Assembly: GCF_013184545.1 (NCBI RefSeq)
Contig: NZ_JAAOJA010000001.1
Span: 558,001-622,000 of the forward strand
DNA: 64,000 bases
Reading direction: 5' to 3'
From: Pseudomonas tumuqii
GTDB taxonomy: Bacteria > Pseudomonadota > Gammaproteobacteria > Pseudomonadales > Pseudomonadaceae
The position numbers and the translations under genes were made by a program. Shown here piece after piece: positions 29,582 to 43,922 of the stretch. The notes under the pieces were generated by a model, which saw nothing but the letters and a program-made list of their open reading frames with translations, was not told where the DNA came from and did no database searches. Each line of letters opens with the position of its first letter. The stretch's first letter is position 1.

Positions 29582-29616
29582 GTGGTAAGAAGTGGCATGA
29601 AGTGGGGTTTTTTGGG
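29582..29616 (+). promoter_or_regulatory. Four 10-bp-phased GTGG repeats, probable MraZ operator
   Basis: GTGGT (29582), GTGGC (29592), GTGGG (29602) and TTGGG (29612) recur exactly every 10 bp between the promoter and mraZ. MraZ is known to bind direct repeats of a TGGGN type spaced by 5 nt and to repress its own cluster. The array sits just after the -10, which fits repression. Confidence 0.75.
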
Positions 29617-29648
29617 CATGGATAGCTAATTTAAGGGGAAGCGCAGCT

Positions 29649-30104
29649 GTGTTTCGTGGAGCCAACGCCATCAGTCTCGACGCCAAAGGGCGACTCGCGA
29701 TGCCAAGTCGGTATCGGGACGAGCTCGTGTCGCGTTGTGCGGGCCAGCTTATCGTGACCATCGATGCCATCGACCCCTGTCTATGTGTCTACCCGCTGGC
29801 TGAGTGGGAACTGATCGAGAACAAGCTGCGCGAATTGGCCTCCTTTCGTGAGGAAAATCGCCGTTTACAGCGCTTGCTGATCGGTAATGCCGTTGACCTC
29901 GAGCTGGATGCGAGCGGCCGCTTTCTGGTGCCGCCGCGTCTGCGCGAGTACGCCAAGCTGGATAAGCGCGCGATGTTGGTCGGCCAACTGAATAAATTTC
30001 AACTGTGGGATGAAGATGCCTGGAATGCGGTCGCCGATGCCGATTTGGCGGCCATCAAGCAACCGGGTGCTTTGTCCGACGAACTACGTGACTTGATCCT
30101 GTGA
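29649..30104 (+). CDS. mraZ: Transcriptional regulator MraZ
   Basis: MraZ forms ring-shaped oligomers with AbrB-like folds and represses the dcw promoter. The 151-residue protein has two copies of the family half-motif, [17 protein letters not shown] near residues 11-27 and [17 protein letters not shown] near 85-101. Both carry the DxxGR signature that contacts DNA. The start is GTG at 29649 with AAGGGGAAG upstream. It is the first gene of the cluster and overlaps rsmH by 4 bp. Confidence 0.96.
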   Translation: MFRGANAISLDAKGRLAMPSRYRDELVSRCAGQLIVTIDAIDPCLCVYPLAEWELIENKLRELASFREENRRLQRLLIGNAVDLELDASGRFLVPPRLREYAKLDKRAMLVGQLNKFQLWDEDAWNAVADADLAAIKQPGALSDELRDLIL

Positions 30105-31044
30105 CTATGACCAGCAGCTTTCGCCATATTACTGTGCTACTCGACGAGGCTGTCGACGGGTTGGCCGTGCGTGCGGATGGCTGCTACCTGGATGGCACCT
30201 TCGGCCGTGGCGGGCATAGCCGGTTGATCCTCGAAAGGCTCGGGCCGGACGGGCATTTGCTGGGGTTTGACAAGGACCCCTTGGCGATTGCCACGGGGAA
30301 TGAGCTAGCGGCCGAAGACGGCCGCTTTGTCGTTGTGCAGCGCAGTTTTGCGGAACTTGGCGAAGAGGTTGCTGTCCGCGGGCTGGCTGGCAAGGTCAGT
30401 GGGATTCTGCTGGACCTGGGCGTTTCCTCGCCGCAGCTGGACGATGCCGAGCGCGGTTTCAGCTTCCTCAATGACGGCCCGCTGGACATGCGCATGGACC
30501 CTACTCGAGGCGTCAGTGCGGCGCAGTGGATCGCCAGCGCCAGCGAAGAGGAAATCGCCCGGGTGTTCAAGGAGTATGGCGAAGAGCGTTTCGCCAAGCG
30601 CATGGCCCGTGCCGTGGTGTTGCGCCGCGCCGAGCAGCCCTTTGAGCGCACCGCCGACCTGGCCCAGGTGCTGACGGTGGCCAATCCTGCCTGGGAAAAG
30701 GGCAAGAATCCGGCGACCCGCGCATTCCAGGGGTTGCGCATCTACATCAATAACGAGCTCGGTGATCTGCAGCGTGGCCTCGATGCCGCGCTGGAAACGC
30801 TTGAAGTGGGCGGCCGCCTGGTGGTGATCAGCTTTCATTCCCTCGAGGACCGCATCGTCAAGCAGTTCATGCGCAAGCATGCCAAGGGCGAGCGGGACGC
30901 ATACCCGCGCGACCTGCCGATCATCCCCAAGGCCTTCGAGCCCCGTTTGAAGCTGATCGGCAAGCCGCAGTACGCCTCCGACGCCGAGCTGAAGGCCAAT
31001 CCGCGCTCGCGTAGCGCGGTCATGCGGGTGGCGGAGAAAATGCG

Positions 31045-31048
<4 letters not shown>
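30101..31048 (+). CDS. rsmH: 16S rRNA m4C1402 methyltransferase
   Basis: RsmH adds the N4-methyl group to C1402 of 16S rRNA, the same nucleotide whose ribose is modified by RsmI encoded just upstream. The 315-residue reading includes the SAM motif [44 protein letters not shown] and [12 protein letters not shown]. The GTG at 30101 overlaps the mraZ stop; an ATG at 30107 is an equal candidate start. It overlaps ftsL by 4 bp. Confidence 0.96.
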
Positions 31049-33067
<2,019 letters not shown>

Positions 33068-33068
<1 letters not shown>

Positions 33069-34531
33069 TGCCCATGCCTCTGAATCAATTGTTGCCTGAA
33101 GCCGCCAGTGCGGTGCTGATCCGTGAATTGACCCTGGATAGTCGCAAGGTGCGCCCCGGTGATCTGTTCCTTGCCGTGCCGGGTAGCCAGCAGGACGGCC
33201 GCGTGCACATTGCCGACGCGATCGCCCGCGGCGCCGCGGCAGTGGCCTATGAGGCCGAGGGTGCGCCAACGATGACGGCCAGCAGCGCCGAGCTGGTGGC
33301 GATCAAGGGTTTGGCCAGTCAGCTGTCGGCCATCGCCGGGCGCTTTTACGGCGAACCGAGTCGACGGATGCATCTGGTCGGCATTACCGGCACCAACGGC
33401 AAGACCAGCGTCAGCCAGTTGTTGGCCCAGGCGCTGGATCTGCTGGGTGAGCGCTGCGGCATCGTCGGTACCCTGGGCAACGGTTTTTACAATGCACTGG
33501 CCCTCGGTCGGCACACCACGCCGGATCCGATCGGCGTGCAAGCCACCCTGGCCGACCTGAAGAATGCCGGCGCCCGTGCGGTGGCCATGGAAGTTTCCTC
33601 CCACGGCTTGCACCAGGGCCGGGTGACCGCGCTGGCGTTCGACGTGGCGGTATTCACCAACCTGTCGCGCGATCATCTGGACTATCACGGTTCGATGGAC
33701 GCCTATGGCGAGGCCAAGGCGGCCTTGTTCGCCTGGCCGGGTTTGCGCTGCCGGGTGCTCAATCTGGACGACCAATTCGGTCGTGAACTGGCCCGTGCCG
33801 AGCATGACTCGCGCCTGATCAGCTACAGCCTGGAAGACCCCACGGCTTATCTGTACTGCCGAGACGCCCAGTTCGACGAGCAGGGTGTACGGGTCAAGCT
33901 GGTCACGCCGCGCGGCGAAGGCAATGTGCGCAGTGCTCTGCTGGGACGCTTCAACCTGAGCAACCTGCTGGCCGTGGTCGGCGCGTTGCTGGGCATGGAT
34001 TATCCACTCGACGAAATCCTCAAGGTGCTCCCGCAATTGCAGGGCCCGGTGGGGCGCATGCAGCGCCTGGGCGGCGCCCGGCAGCCACTGGTGGTGGTCG
34101 ATTACGCGCACACCCCGGATGCCCTGGAAAAGGTGCTCGAAGCCCTGCGCCCGCATGTCAAAGGTCGTCTGCTGTGCCTGTTCGGCTGCGGCGGTGACCG
34201 TGATCGCGGCAAGCGGCCGTTGATGGCGGCCGTGGTCGAGCGTCTCGCCGATGGCGTGCTGGTCACCGACGACAATCCGCGTGGCGAGACGCCCGAGCAT
34301 ATCTTCAGCGATATCCGCGCAGGTTTTGCCACGCCTGAGCGCGTGCAGTTCGTCCATGGCCGCGGCCAGGCCATCGCCCAGTTGATCGCCGCCGCCAGTG
34401 CCGACGACGTGCTGGTGCTGGCCGGCAAGGGCCATGAGGACTATCAGGAAATCAACGGCGTGCGCCAGCCATTCTCCGATCTGGTCGAAGCTGGCAAAGC
34501 CCTGGCGGCATGGGAGGTGACGCATGCTTAA
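33068..34531 (+). CDS. murE: UDP-MurNAc-L-Ala-D-Glu:meso-diaminopimelate ligase
   Basis: MurE adds the third residue of the stem peptide. The 487-residue ATP-dependent ligase has GTNGKTS at residues 108-114, EVSSHGLHQGR and the substrate-specificity motif DNPR at about 402-405. That motif marks meso-diaminopimelate rather than lysine, as expected for a Gram-negative. It starts on the ftsI stop (TGATG) and overlaps murF by 8 bp. Confidence 0.96.
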
Positions 34532-35918
34532 AGCCCTGCGCTTGAGCGAAATCAGCGCGCCGTTGCATGCGCGTTTGATCGGTGAAGATTGCGCCTTCGA
34601 TGCAGTCAGCACCGACAGCCGGGCGATTCAACCGGGTCAGCTGTTCATCGCCCTGACCGGGCCGAACTTCGACGGCCACGCTTACCTGGCCGATGTCGCC
34701 GCCAAAGGGGCGGTGGCCGCGCTGGTCGAGCGGGAAGTGGCGGGCGTCGCCTTGCCCCAGTTGCTGGTGGCCGATACGCGCCTGGCGCTTGGCCGGCTGG
34801 GCGCCTTGAACCGTCAGGCCTATGGTGGCCCGCTGGTTGCGGTCACCGGTTCCAGCGGCAAGACCACGGTCAAGGAAATGCTCGCCAGCATTTTGCGCAC
34901 GGCGTTCGTCGAGCAGGGCAATTCCGTGCTGGCCACCCGCGGCAATCTGAACAATGAACTGGGTGTGCCGCTGACCCTGCTGGAACTGGCATCGCAGCAC
35001 AAGGCGGCGGTGATCGAGCTGGGCGCCTCGCGCGTCGGCGAAATCGCCTACACCGTAAGCCTGGCGCAGCCCCATGTGGCCATCATCACCAACGCCGGCA
35101 CCGCGCATGTGGGCGAGTTCGGCGGGCCGGAAAAAATCGTCGAGGCCAAGGGCGAGATCCTCGCAGGGCTCGGCGCGGGCGGGGTTGCCGTGCTCAATCG
35201 TGACGATCCGGCCTTTGCGCGTTGGCAAAAGCGCGCAGGCGACCAGCGAATCCTCAGTTTCGCCTTGCACAATCCGGCGGCCGACTTCCATGCCAGCGAC
35301 CTGGACCGCGATGCGCGCGGTTGCTCGGCGTTCACCCTGCACTGTGCCGATGGCCTGGCACGCATCCAGCTCAACCTGCTCGGCGAGCACAACGTTGCCA
35401 ATGCCCTGGCGGCATCCGCGGCGGCGCGGGCCCTGAGCGTGCCGTTGGTCGATATCAAGAACGGGCTGGAAAACCTGCAACCAGTCAAAGGCCGCGCCGT
35501 AGCGCAGTTGGCGAGCAATGGTGTGCGGGTTATCGATGACAGCTACAACGCCAACCCCGCGTCGATGTGCGCGGCGGTTGATATACTCGCCGGCTTCTCC
35601 GGTCGCACCGTTCTGGTGCTCGGGGACATGGGCGAGCTAGGAGCCTGGGCTGAGCGAGCTCACCGCGAGGTGGGCAGCTATGCCGTTGGCAAGGTTGCCG
35701 CGCTCTATGCGGTTGGCCCGCTGATGGCTCATGCGGTTGCAGCGTTCGGTGCAGATGGCCGGCATTTTGCCGATCAAGCCAGCCTGATCGAAGCGCTCCG
35801 CGGCGAACATGGCGACACCACCATTCTAATCAAAGGTTCACGTAGCGCCGCGATGGATAAAGTCGTGGCGGCGCTTTGTGGCACATCCGGCGAGAATCAC
35901 CCAATGGAGAGTCACTAA
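34524..35918 (+). CDS. murF: UDP-MurNAc-tripeptide:D-Ala-D-Ala ligase
   Basis: MurF adds D-Ala-D-Ala to complete the pentapeptide precursor. The 464-residue Mur ligase has the three-domain layout, the P-loop GSSGKTTVK near residues 110-118, the central ITNAGTAHVGEFGG and the C-terminal DDSYNANPASM. It sits between murE and mraY with no gap to mraY. Confidence 0.96.
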   Translation: MLKALRLSEISAPLHARLIGEDCAFDAVSTDSRAIQPGQLFIALTGPNFDGHAYLADVAAKGAVAALVEREVAGVALPQLLVADTRLALGRLGALNRQAYGGPLVAVTGSSGKTTVKEMLASILRTAFVEQGNSVLATRGNLNNELGVPLTLLELASQHKAAVIELGASRVGEIAYTVSLAQPHVAIITNAGTAHVGEFGGPEKIVEAKGEILAGLGAGGVAVLNRDDPAFARWQKRAGDQRILSFALHNPAADFHASDLDRDARGCSAFTLHCADGLARIQLNLLGEHNVANALAASAAARALSVPLVDIKNGLENLQPVKGRAVAQLASNGVRVIDDSYNANPASMCAAVDILAGFSGRTVLVLGDMGELGAWAERAHREVGSYAVGKVAALYAVGPLMAHAVAAFGADGRHFADQASLIEALRGEHGDTTILIKGSRSAAMDKVVAALCGTSGENHPMESH

Positions 35919-37001
35919 ATGCTGCTGCTGCTGGCGGAGTACCTGCAACAGTTCAACAAGGGCTTCGCGGTCTTTCAGTACCTGACCCTGCGCGGGATTC
36001 TCGGGGTGTTGACCGCGCTGGCGCTGTCGTTGTGGCTGGGGCCGTGGATGATCCGCACCCTGCAGATCCGCCAGATTGGCCAGTCGGTGCGCAATGACGG
36101 GCCGCAGTCGCACCTGTCGAAGAAGGGCACGCCGACCATGGGCGGCGCGCTGATTCTCTCCGCCATCGCGATCAGCACCCTGCTCTGGGCCGACCTGAGC
36201 AACCGCTATGTGTGGGTGGTGCTGGCGGTGACCCTGCTGTTCGGCGCGATCGGCTGGGTCGACGATTACCGCAAGGTGATCGAGAAGAACTCGCGCGGCC
36301 TGCCGAGTCGCTGGAAGTATTTCTGGCAATCGGTGTTCGGTCTGGCGGCGGCCTCGTTCCTTTATATGACCGCGCAGACCCCGGCGGAAACCACCCTGAT
36401 CCTGCCGCTGCTGAAAGACGTCAGCATTCAGCTGGGCTTCGGCTTCGTGGTGCTGACCTACTTCGTCATCGTCGGCTCGAGCAATGCGGTGAACCTCACC
36501 GATGGCCTGGACGGCCTGGCGATTCTGCCCACCGTGATGGTCGGCGGCGCGCTGGGGATCTTCTGCTACCTGTCGGGCAACGTGAAGTTCGCCGAATACC
36601 TGTTCATCCCCTATCTGCCGGGCGCGGGCGAGTTGATTGTGTTCTGCGCCGCCCTGGTCGGCGCCGGTCTGGGTTTCCTCTGGTTCAACACCTACCCGGC
36701 ACAGGTGTTCATGGGCGATGTCGGTGCGCTGGCGCTGGGCGCGGCACTCGGCACCATCGCCGTGATCGTCCGTCAGGAAGTGGTGCTGTTCATCATGGGC
36801 GGGGTGTTCGTCATGGAGACCCTGTCGGTGATCATCCAGGTCGCTTCGTTCAAATTGACCGGCAAGCGGGTGTTCCGCATGGCGCCGATTCATCACCACT
36901 TCGAACTGAAAGGCTGGCCCGAGCCGCGCGTCATCGTCCGTTTCTGGATCATCACCGTGATTCTGGTGTTGATCGGCCTTGCCACCTTGAAATTGCGTTG
37001 A
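35919..37001 (+). CDS. mraY: Phospho-MurNAc-pentapeptide translocase
   Basis: MraY attaches the nucleotide precursor to undecaprenyl phosphate to make lipid I in the inner membrane. The 360-residue protein has about ten membrane helices and the conserved sites [22 protein letters not shown] and [11 protein letters not shown]. The HHH segment in [13 protein letters not shown] is also present. Length and motifs are normal. Confidence 0.97.
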   Translation: MLLLLAEYLQQFNKGFAVFQYLTLRGILGVLTALALSLWLGPWMIRTLQIRQIGQSVRNDGPQSHLSKKGTPTMGGALILSAIAISTLLWADLSNRYVWVVLAVTLLFGAIGWVDDYRKVIEKNSRGLPSRWKYFWQSVFGLAAASFLYMTAQTPAETTLILPLLKDVSIQLGFGFVVLTYFVIVGSSNAVNLTDGLDGLAILPTVMVGGALGIFCYLSGNVKFAEYLFIPYLPGAGELIVFCAALVGAGLGFLWFNTYPAQVFMGDVGALALGAALGTIAVIVRQEVVLFIMGGVFVMETLSVIIQVASFKLTGKRVFRMAPIHHHFELKGWPEPRVIVRFWIITVILVLIGLATLKLR

Positions 37002-37008
37002 GGACACC

Positions 37009-38355
37009 ATGAGCCTGATCGCTTCCGACCAATTCCGCATCGTTGTCGGCCTCGGCAAGAGCGGCATGTCCCTGGTGCGTTTTCTCGCCCGCCAGGGCCT
37101 GCCCTTTGCCGTGGTCGATACCCGTGCCAATCCGCCGGAGCTGGCCACCTTGCGTGAACAGTTCCCGCAGGTGGAAGTGCGTTGTGGCGAGCTGGATGTG
37201 GACTTCCTCTGCCGTGCCAGCGAGTTGCTGGTCAGTCCGGGCCTGGCTATCGCGACCCCGGCGCTGCAGGCAGCGGCCAAGCGCGGCGTCAAGCTCTCCG
37301 GCGACATCGACCTGTTTGCCCGTTACGCCAAGGCGCCGATCGTCGCCATCACCGGTTCCAACGCCAAGAGCACGGTGACCACCCTGGTCGGCGAAATGGC
37401 GGCGGCGGCCGGCAAGAAGGTCGCGGTCGGCGGCAACCTGGGGACTCCGGCGCTGGATCTGCTCAGCGAGGAGGTCGAGCTGTATGTCCTGGAACTGTCC
37501 AGCTTCCAGTTGGAAACCACCGATCAGCTCAACGCCGAAGTGGCGACCTGCCTGAACATCAGCGAAGACCATATGGATCGCTACGCCTCGCTGGCGGCTT
37601 ATCACCTGGCCAAGCACCGGATCTTCCGTGGCGCCCGTCAGGTGGTGGTGAACCGCGACGATGCGCTGTCACGGCCGCTGGTGGCGGACGATCTGCCGTG
37701 CTGGTCGTTCGGCCTGGGCAAGCCGGACTTCAAGCGTTTCGGTCTGCTCGAGGAGAATGGCGAGAAGTACCTGGCTTACCAGTTCGACGCGCTGCTGCCG
37801 GTGCGTGAGCTGAAAATCCGTGGTGCGCATAACCAGTCCAACGCCCTGGCGGCGCTGGCTCTGGGCCATGCGGCCGGCCTGCCGATGGCGCCGATGCTGG
37901 AGACCCTGAAGCGCTTCGCCGGTCTGCCGCACCGTTGCCAGTGGGTGGGTGAGCGTAACGGCGTGGCTTACTACGACGACTCCAAGGCCACCAACGTCGG
38001 CGCCGCCCTGGCGGCCATCGAAGGTCTGGGCGCGGATATCGCCGGCAAGCTGGTGTTGCTCGCCGGTGGCGACGGCAAGGGTGCCGATTTCTCCGCCTTG
38101 GCCAAACCGGTCGCGCAATTCTGCCGCGCCGTGCTGTTGCTCGGTCGTGATGCCGAGCGTCTGGCCGCTGCGCTCGGTGAGGGCGTGCCGCTGATCCGCG
38201 TGGCGACTCTCGAGGAAGCCGTGCAGCGTTCCGCCGAACTGGCCCAGGCGGGCGATGCCGTGCTGCTCTCGCCGGCCTGCGCCAGCCTGGACATGTTCAA
38301 GAATTTCGAAGAACGCGGACGCCTGTTCGCCCAAGCCGTAGAGGCGCTCGCCTGA
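37009..38355 (+). CDS. murD: UDP-MurNAc-L-alanine:D-glutamate ligase
   Basis: MurD adds D-glutamate as the second residue of the stem peptide. The 448-residue enzyme has the N-terminal UMP-binding segment VVGLGKSGMSLVRFL and P-loop ITGSNAKSTV. It also has the downstream motif NISEDHMDRY and a C-terminal DDSKATNVGA. The P-loop has Ala where E. coli has Gly; pseudomonad MurD proteins share this as I recall. It overlaps ftsW by 1 bp. Confidence 0.96.
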   Translation: MSLIASDQFRIVVGLGKSGMSLVRFLARQGLPFAVVDTRANPPELATLREQFPQVEVRCGELDVDFLCRASELLVSPGLAIATPALQAAAKRGVKLSGDIDLFARYAKAPIVAITGSNAKSTVTTLVGEMAAAAGKKVAVGGNLGTPALDLLSEEVELYVLELSSFQLETTDQLNAEVATCLNISEDHMDRYASLAAYHLAKHRIFRGARQVVVNRDDALSRPLVADDLPCWSFGLGKPDFKRFGLLEENGEKYLAYQFDALLPVRELKIRGAHNQSNALAALALGHAAGLPMAPMLETLKRFAGLPHRCQWVGERNGVAYYDDSKATNVGAALAAIEGLGADIAGKLVLLAGGDGKGADFSALAKPVAQFCRAVLLLGRDAERLAAALGEGVPLIRVATLEEAVQRSAELAQAGDAVLLSPACASLDMFKNFEERGRLFAQAVEALA

Positions 38356-39581
38356 TGCTCGCCTTCCTGCGCCCATACCCGTCCCCGCTGTTCAGCCGCC
38401 GTGGCCTGGACCTGGACTTCCCGCTGCTGGCCGGTTGCCTGGCCCTGCTCGGCCTGGGGCTGGTGATGATCGCGTCCGCCTCGACCGAGGTGGCCGCGGT
38501 GAATGTGGGCAGCCCGCTTTACTACATGCTCCGCCACCTGGTCTACCTGGTGATCGGCCTCGGCGCCGCCGCCGTGGTGCTGTTGATTCCGCTGGAAACC
38601 TGGCAACGCCTCAGCGGGATGGCGCTGTTGGCTGCCTTCGCCTTGCTGGTGCTGGTGCTGGTGCCGGGTATTGGCCGTGAAGTGAACGGTTCGATGCGCT
38701 GGATCGGCTTCGGTGCATTCAACGTGCAGCCGTCGGAAATCGCCAAACTGTTCGTGGTGATCTATCTGGCCGGCTATCTGGTGCGTCGCCAGGCCGAAGT
38801 TCGCGAAAGCTGGGCCGGCTTCTTCAAGCCCTTCGTGGTGCTGCTGCCGATGGCCGGCTTGCTGCTGCTGGAGCCTGACTTCGGCGCCACCGTGGTGATG
38901 ATGGGCGCCGCCGCGGCCATGCTGTTCCTCGGCGGCGTCGGCCTGCTGCGCTTCGGCTTGCTGGTCGCCCTGGCCGTTGGCGCGTTGTTCGTCCTGGTGC
39001 AAACCCAGGAATACCGCCTGCAACGCCTGATCACCTTCACCGACCCCTGGGCCGATCAGTACGGTTCCGGCTACCAGTTGACCCAGGCGTTGATCGCCTT
39101 CGGTCGCGGCGAGTGGTTCGGCGTCGGCCTGGGCAACAGCATTCAGAAGCAGTTCTATCTGCCGGAAGCGCACACCGACTTCGTGTTTGCCGTGCTCGCC
39201 GAAGAGCTGGGCATGCTGGGCGCCCTGGTTACCGTCGGCCTGTTCGCCTTCGTCTGTGTGCGTGCCCTGTACATCGGCCTGTGGGCGGAGAAGGCCAAGC
39301 AGTTCTTCGCCGCCTATGTCGCCTACGGCCTGGCCTTCCTGTGGATCGGCCAGTTCCTGATCAATATCGGGGTGAATATCGGCCTGCTGCCGACCAAAGG
39401 CCTGACCTTGCCGTTCCTCAGCTACGGCGGCAGTTCCCTGGTGATCTGCTGCGTCAGCCTGGCGCTGCTGCTGCGCATCGAGTGGGAGCGGCGCACCCAG
39501 TTGGGCAGCGAGGACGTCGATTTTCAGGAGTCGGATTTTTTCGATGGGAAGCGCGCACAGGAGCCTGCCAATGCCCGGTAA
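38355..39581 (+). CDS. ftsW: Peptidoglycan glycosyltransferase FtsW
   Basis: FtsW is the SEDS-family septal glycosyltransferase that works with FtsI. The 408-residue protein has about ten membrane helices. Key sites are QPSEIAKLFVVIYLAGYLVR, the loop region LPEAHTDFVFAVLAEELG with the catalytic Asp region, and LPFLSYGGSSL near the end. Start and stop overlap murD and murG, consistent with a coupled operon. Confidence 0.96.
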   Translation: MLAFLRPYPSPLFSRRGLDLDFPLLAGCLALLGLGLVMIASASTEVAAVNVGSPLYYMLRHLVYLVIGLGAAAVVLLIPLETWQRLSGMALLAAFALLVLVLVPGIGREVNGSMRWIGFGAFNVQPSEIAKLFVVIYLAGYLVRRQAEVRESWAGFFKPFVVLLPMAGLLLLEPDFGATVVMMGAAAAMLFLGGVGLLRFGLLVALAVGALFVLVQTQEYRLQRLITFTDPWADQYGSGYQLTQALIAFGRGEWFGVGLGNSIQKQFYLPEAHTDFVFAVLAEELGMLGALVTVGLFAFVCVRALYIGLWAEKAKQFFAAYVAYGLAFLWIGQFLINIGVNIGLLPTKGLTLPFLSYGGSSLVICCVSLALLLRIEWERRTQLGSEDVDFQESDFFDGKRAQEPANAR

Positions 39582-40633
39582 TGTGCTGATCATGGCCGGC
39601 GGTACCGGCGGGCACGTGTTCCCGGCGCTGGCCTGTGCCCGCGAGTTCCAGGCACGCGGCTACCGCGTGCATTGGCTGGGCACTCCGCGCGGCATCGAGA
39701 ACGAACTGGTCCCGGCCGCCGGCCTGCCGTTGCACCTGATCAACGTCAGCGGTCTGCGCGGCAAGGGCAAGCTGTCGCTGCTCAAGGCGCCGTTCCAGTT
39801 GATCAAGGCACTGTTTCAGGCGCGTAAAGTGGTGCGCGAACTGCAGCCGGTGTGCGTGCTCGGCATGGGTGGCTTCGTCACCGGCCCCGGCGGCCTGGCG
39901 GCCCGCCTGGGCGGTGCGCCGTTGATCATCCACGAGCAGAACGCCGTGGCCGGCACCGCCAATCGAAGCCTGGTGCCGTTCGCCAGCCGCGTTTGCGAAG
40001 CTTTCCCGAATACCTTCGGCGCTTCGGCCAAGCGCCGCACCACCGGCAACCCGGTACGCGAGGAGCTGTTCCTGGAAACCCCGCGCGATTCGCTGCGCGA
40101 TCGCCGGCCGCGTCTGCTGATCCTCGGCGGCAGCCTGGGTGCCGAGCCGCTGAACAAGCTGCTGCCGGCAGCGCTGGCGTTAGTGCCAGACGAGTTGCGC
40201 CCGCACGTGTTCCACCAGGCCGGCAAGCAACACGATGGCATTACTGGCGAACGTTACCGCGCTGCCGGCGTCGAAGCGCAGGTCGCGCCCTTTATCAAGG
40301 ATATGGCCCGCGCTTACGCCTGGGCCGATCTGGTGGTGTGCCGCGCCGGTGCCTTGACCGTCAGCGAGCTGGCTGCCGCCGGTCTGCCGTCGCTGCTGGT
40401 GCCGCTGCCGCACGCCATCGACGATCACCAGACGCGTAACGCCGAGTACCTGGCCAAGGAGGGCGCTGCCGTCCTTCTGCCGCAACGCTCCACAGACGCC
40501 GCCACGCTGGCCGCTCAGCTGTCCGAGGTTTTGATGCACCCTGAACGATTGCAAGAAATGGCGCGCACCGCGCGGCGTCTGGCCAAGCCCGATGCAACCC
40601 GCAGCGTTGTCGATATTTGTCTGGAGGTGGCCC

Positions 40634-40641
<8 letters not shown>
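39571..40641 (+). CDS. murG: UDP-GlcNAc:lipid I N-acetylglucosaminyltransferase
   Basis: MurG makes lipid II by adding GlcNAc to lipid I on the inner face of the membrane. The 356-residue GT-B enzyme shows the N-terminal [12 protein letters not shown] loop, [22 protein letters not shown] and the donor-site [22 protein letters not shown] (cited as two parts, [10 protein letters not shown] and [10 protein letters not shown]). The ATG at 39571 with CAGGAG upstream was preferred over 39544, which lies deeper in ftsW. Confidence 0.96.
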
Positions 40642-43041
<2,400 letters not shown>

Positions 43042-43044
43042 GCC

Positions 43045-43902
43045 ATGATCGCCACTCTTCGTCACCAGCCAGGCTCTGCACCTGCACCGTTGCGCGGCAA
43101 GCCTGCGCAACGCGGTGCCAGCCGCCTGGTGACCAGGGAGCCGATCAGCCTGCGCCTGCCCAAGCCGAACCTCGGTCTGCTCAAGCGCATCACCTGGCCG
43201 CTGTTGCTGCTGGTGCTGGGCTTCGCCGCCTATGAGTTGGCACAACGCCTGCTGCCCTACGCAGACCGGCCGATCGCCAAGATCAGCGTCGAGGGCGATC
43301 TCAGCTACGTCAGCCAGCAGGCGGTCCAGCAGCGTATCGAGCCGTTCGTCAAGGCGAGTTTCTTCAGTGTCGACCTGCCGGGGATGCGCCGCGAACTGGA
43401 GTCGATGCCCTGGATCGCCAGTGCACAGGTGCGCCGGGTGTGGCCGGACCAGGTGCTGGTGCACCTCGAGGAGCATCTGCCGATTGCCCGTTGGGGTGAT
43501 GAGGCGCTGTTGAACAACCAGGGCAAGGCCTTCGCGCCCAAGGAACAGGCGAATTATCAGCATCTGCCGCAGCTGTACGGCCCCAAGCGGGCGCAGCAGC
43601 AAGTGATGCAGCAGTACCAGATGCTCAGCCAGATGTTGCGTCCATTGGGTTTTTCCGTGGCGCGCCTGGAGTTGCGTGAGCGCGGCAGCTGGTTCCTCTC
43701 CACCGGTCAGGGTATCGAGCTGCTGTTGGGCCGCGACCATCTGGTGGAAAAGATGCGTCGTTTCATCGCCATCTACGACAAGGCGCTGAAAGAGCAACAA
43801 ACGAATATCGCGCGGATCGATCTGCGTTACGCCAACGGCCTGGCCGTGGCGTGGCGTGAGCCGATTGCGCCCACGGCGGCTGATACCGCTGTCGTGCAGT
43901 GA
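43045..43902 (+). CDS. ftsQ: Cell division protein FtsQ
   Basis: FtsQ is the bitopic divisome protein that connects FtsL/FtsB to other division proteins. The 285-residue protein has a basic cytoplasmic tail of about 45 residues and one membrane helix ([18 protein letters not shown]). A periplasmic POTRA domain ([18 protein letters not shown]...) and the beta domain follow. It lies between ddlB and ftsA in the standard order. Confidence 0.95.
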   Translation: MIATLRHQPGSAPAPLRGKPAQRGASRLVTREPISLRLPKPNLGLLKRITWPLLLLVLGFAAYELAQRLLPYADRPIAKISVEGDLSYVSQQAVQQRIEPFVKASFFSVDLPGMRRELESMPWIASAQVRRVWPDQVLVHLEEHLPIARWGDEALLNNQGKAFAPKEQANYQHLPQLYGPKRAQQQVMQQYQMLSQMLRPLGFSVARLELRERGSWFLSTGQGIELLLGRDHLVEKMRRFIAIYDKALKEQQTNIARIDLRYANGLAVAWREPIAPTAADTAVVQ

Positions 43903-43922
43903 ATCAGGAGAAGGCGAGACCC

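Noticed and set aside
40592-40633. The longer murC start at 40592
   Set aside because: It would overlap murG by 50 bp and lacks a ribosome site. GTG 40634 follows GGAGG at good spacing.
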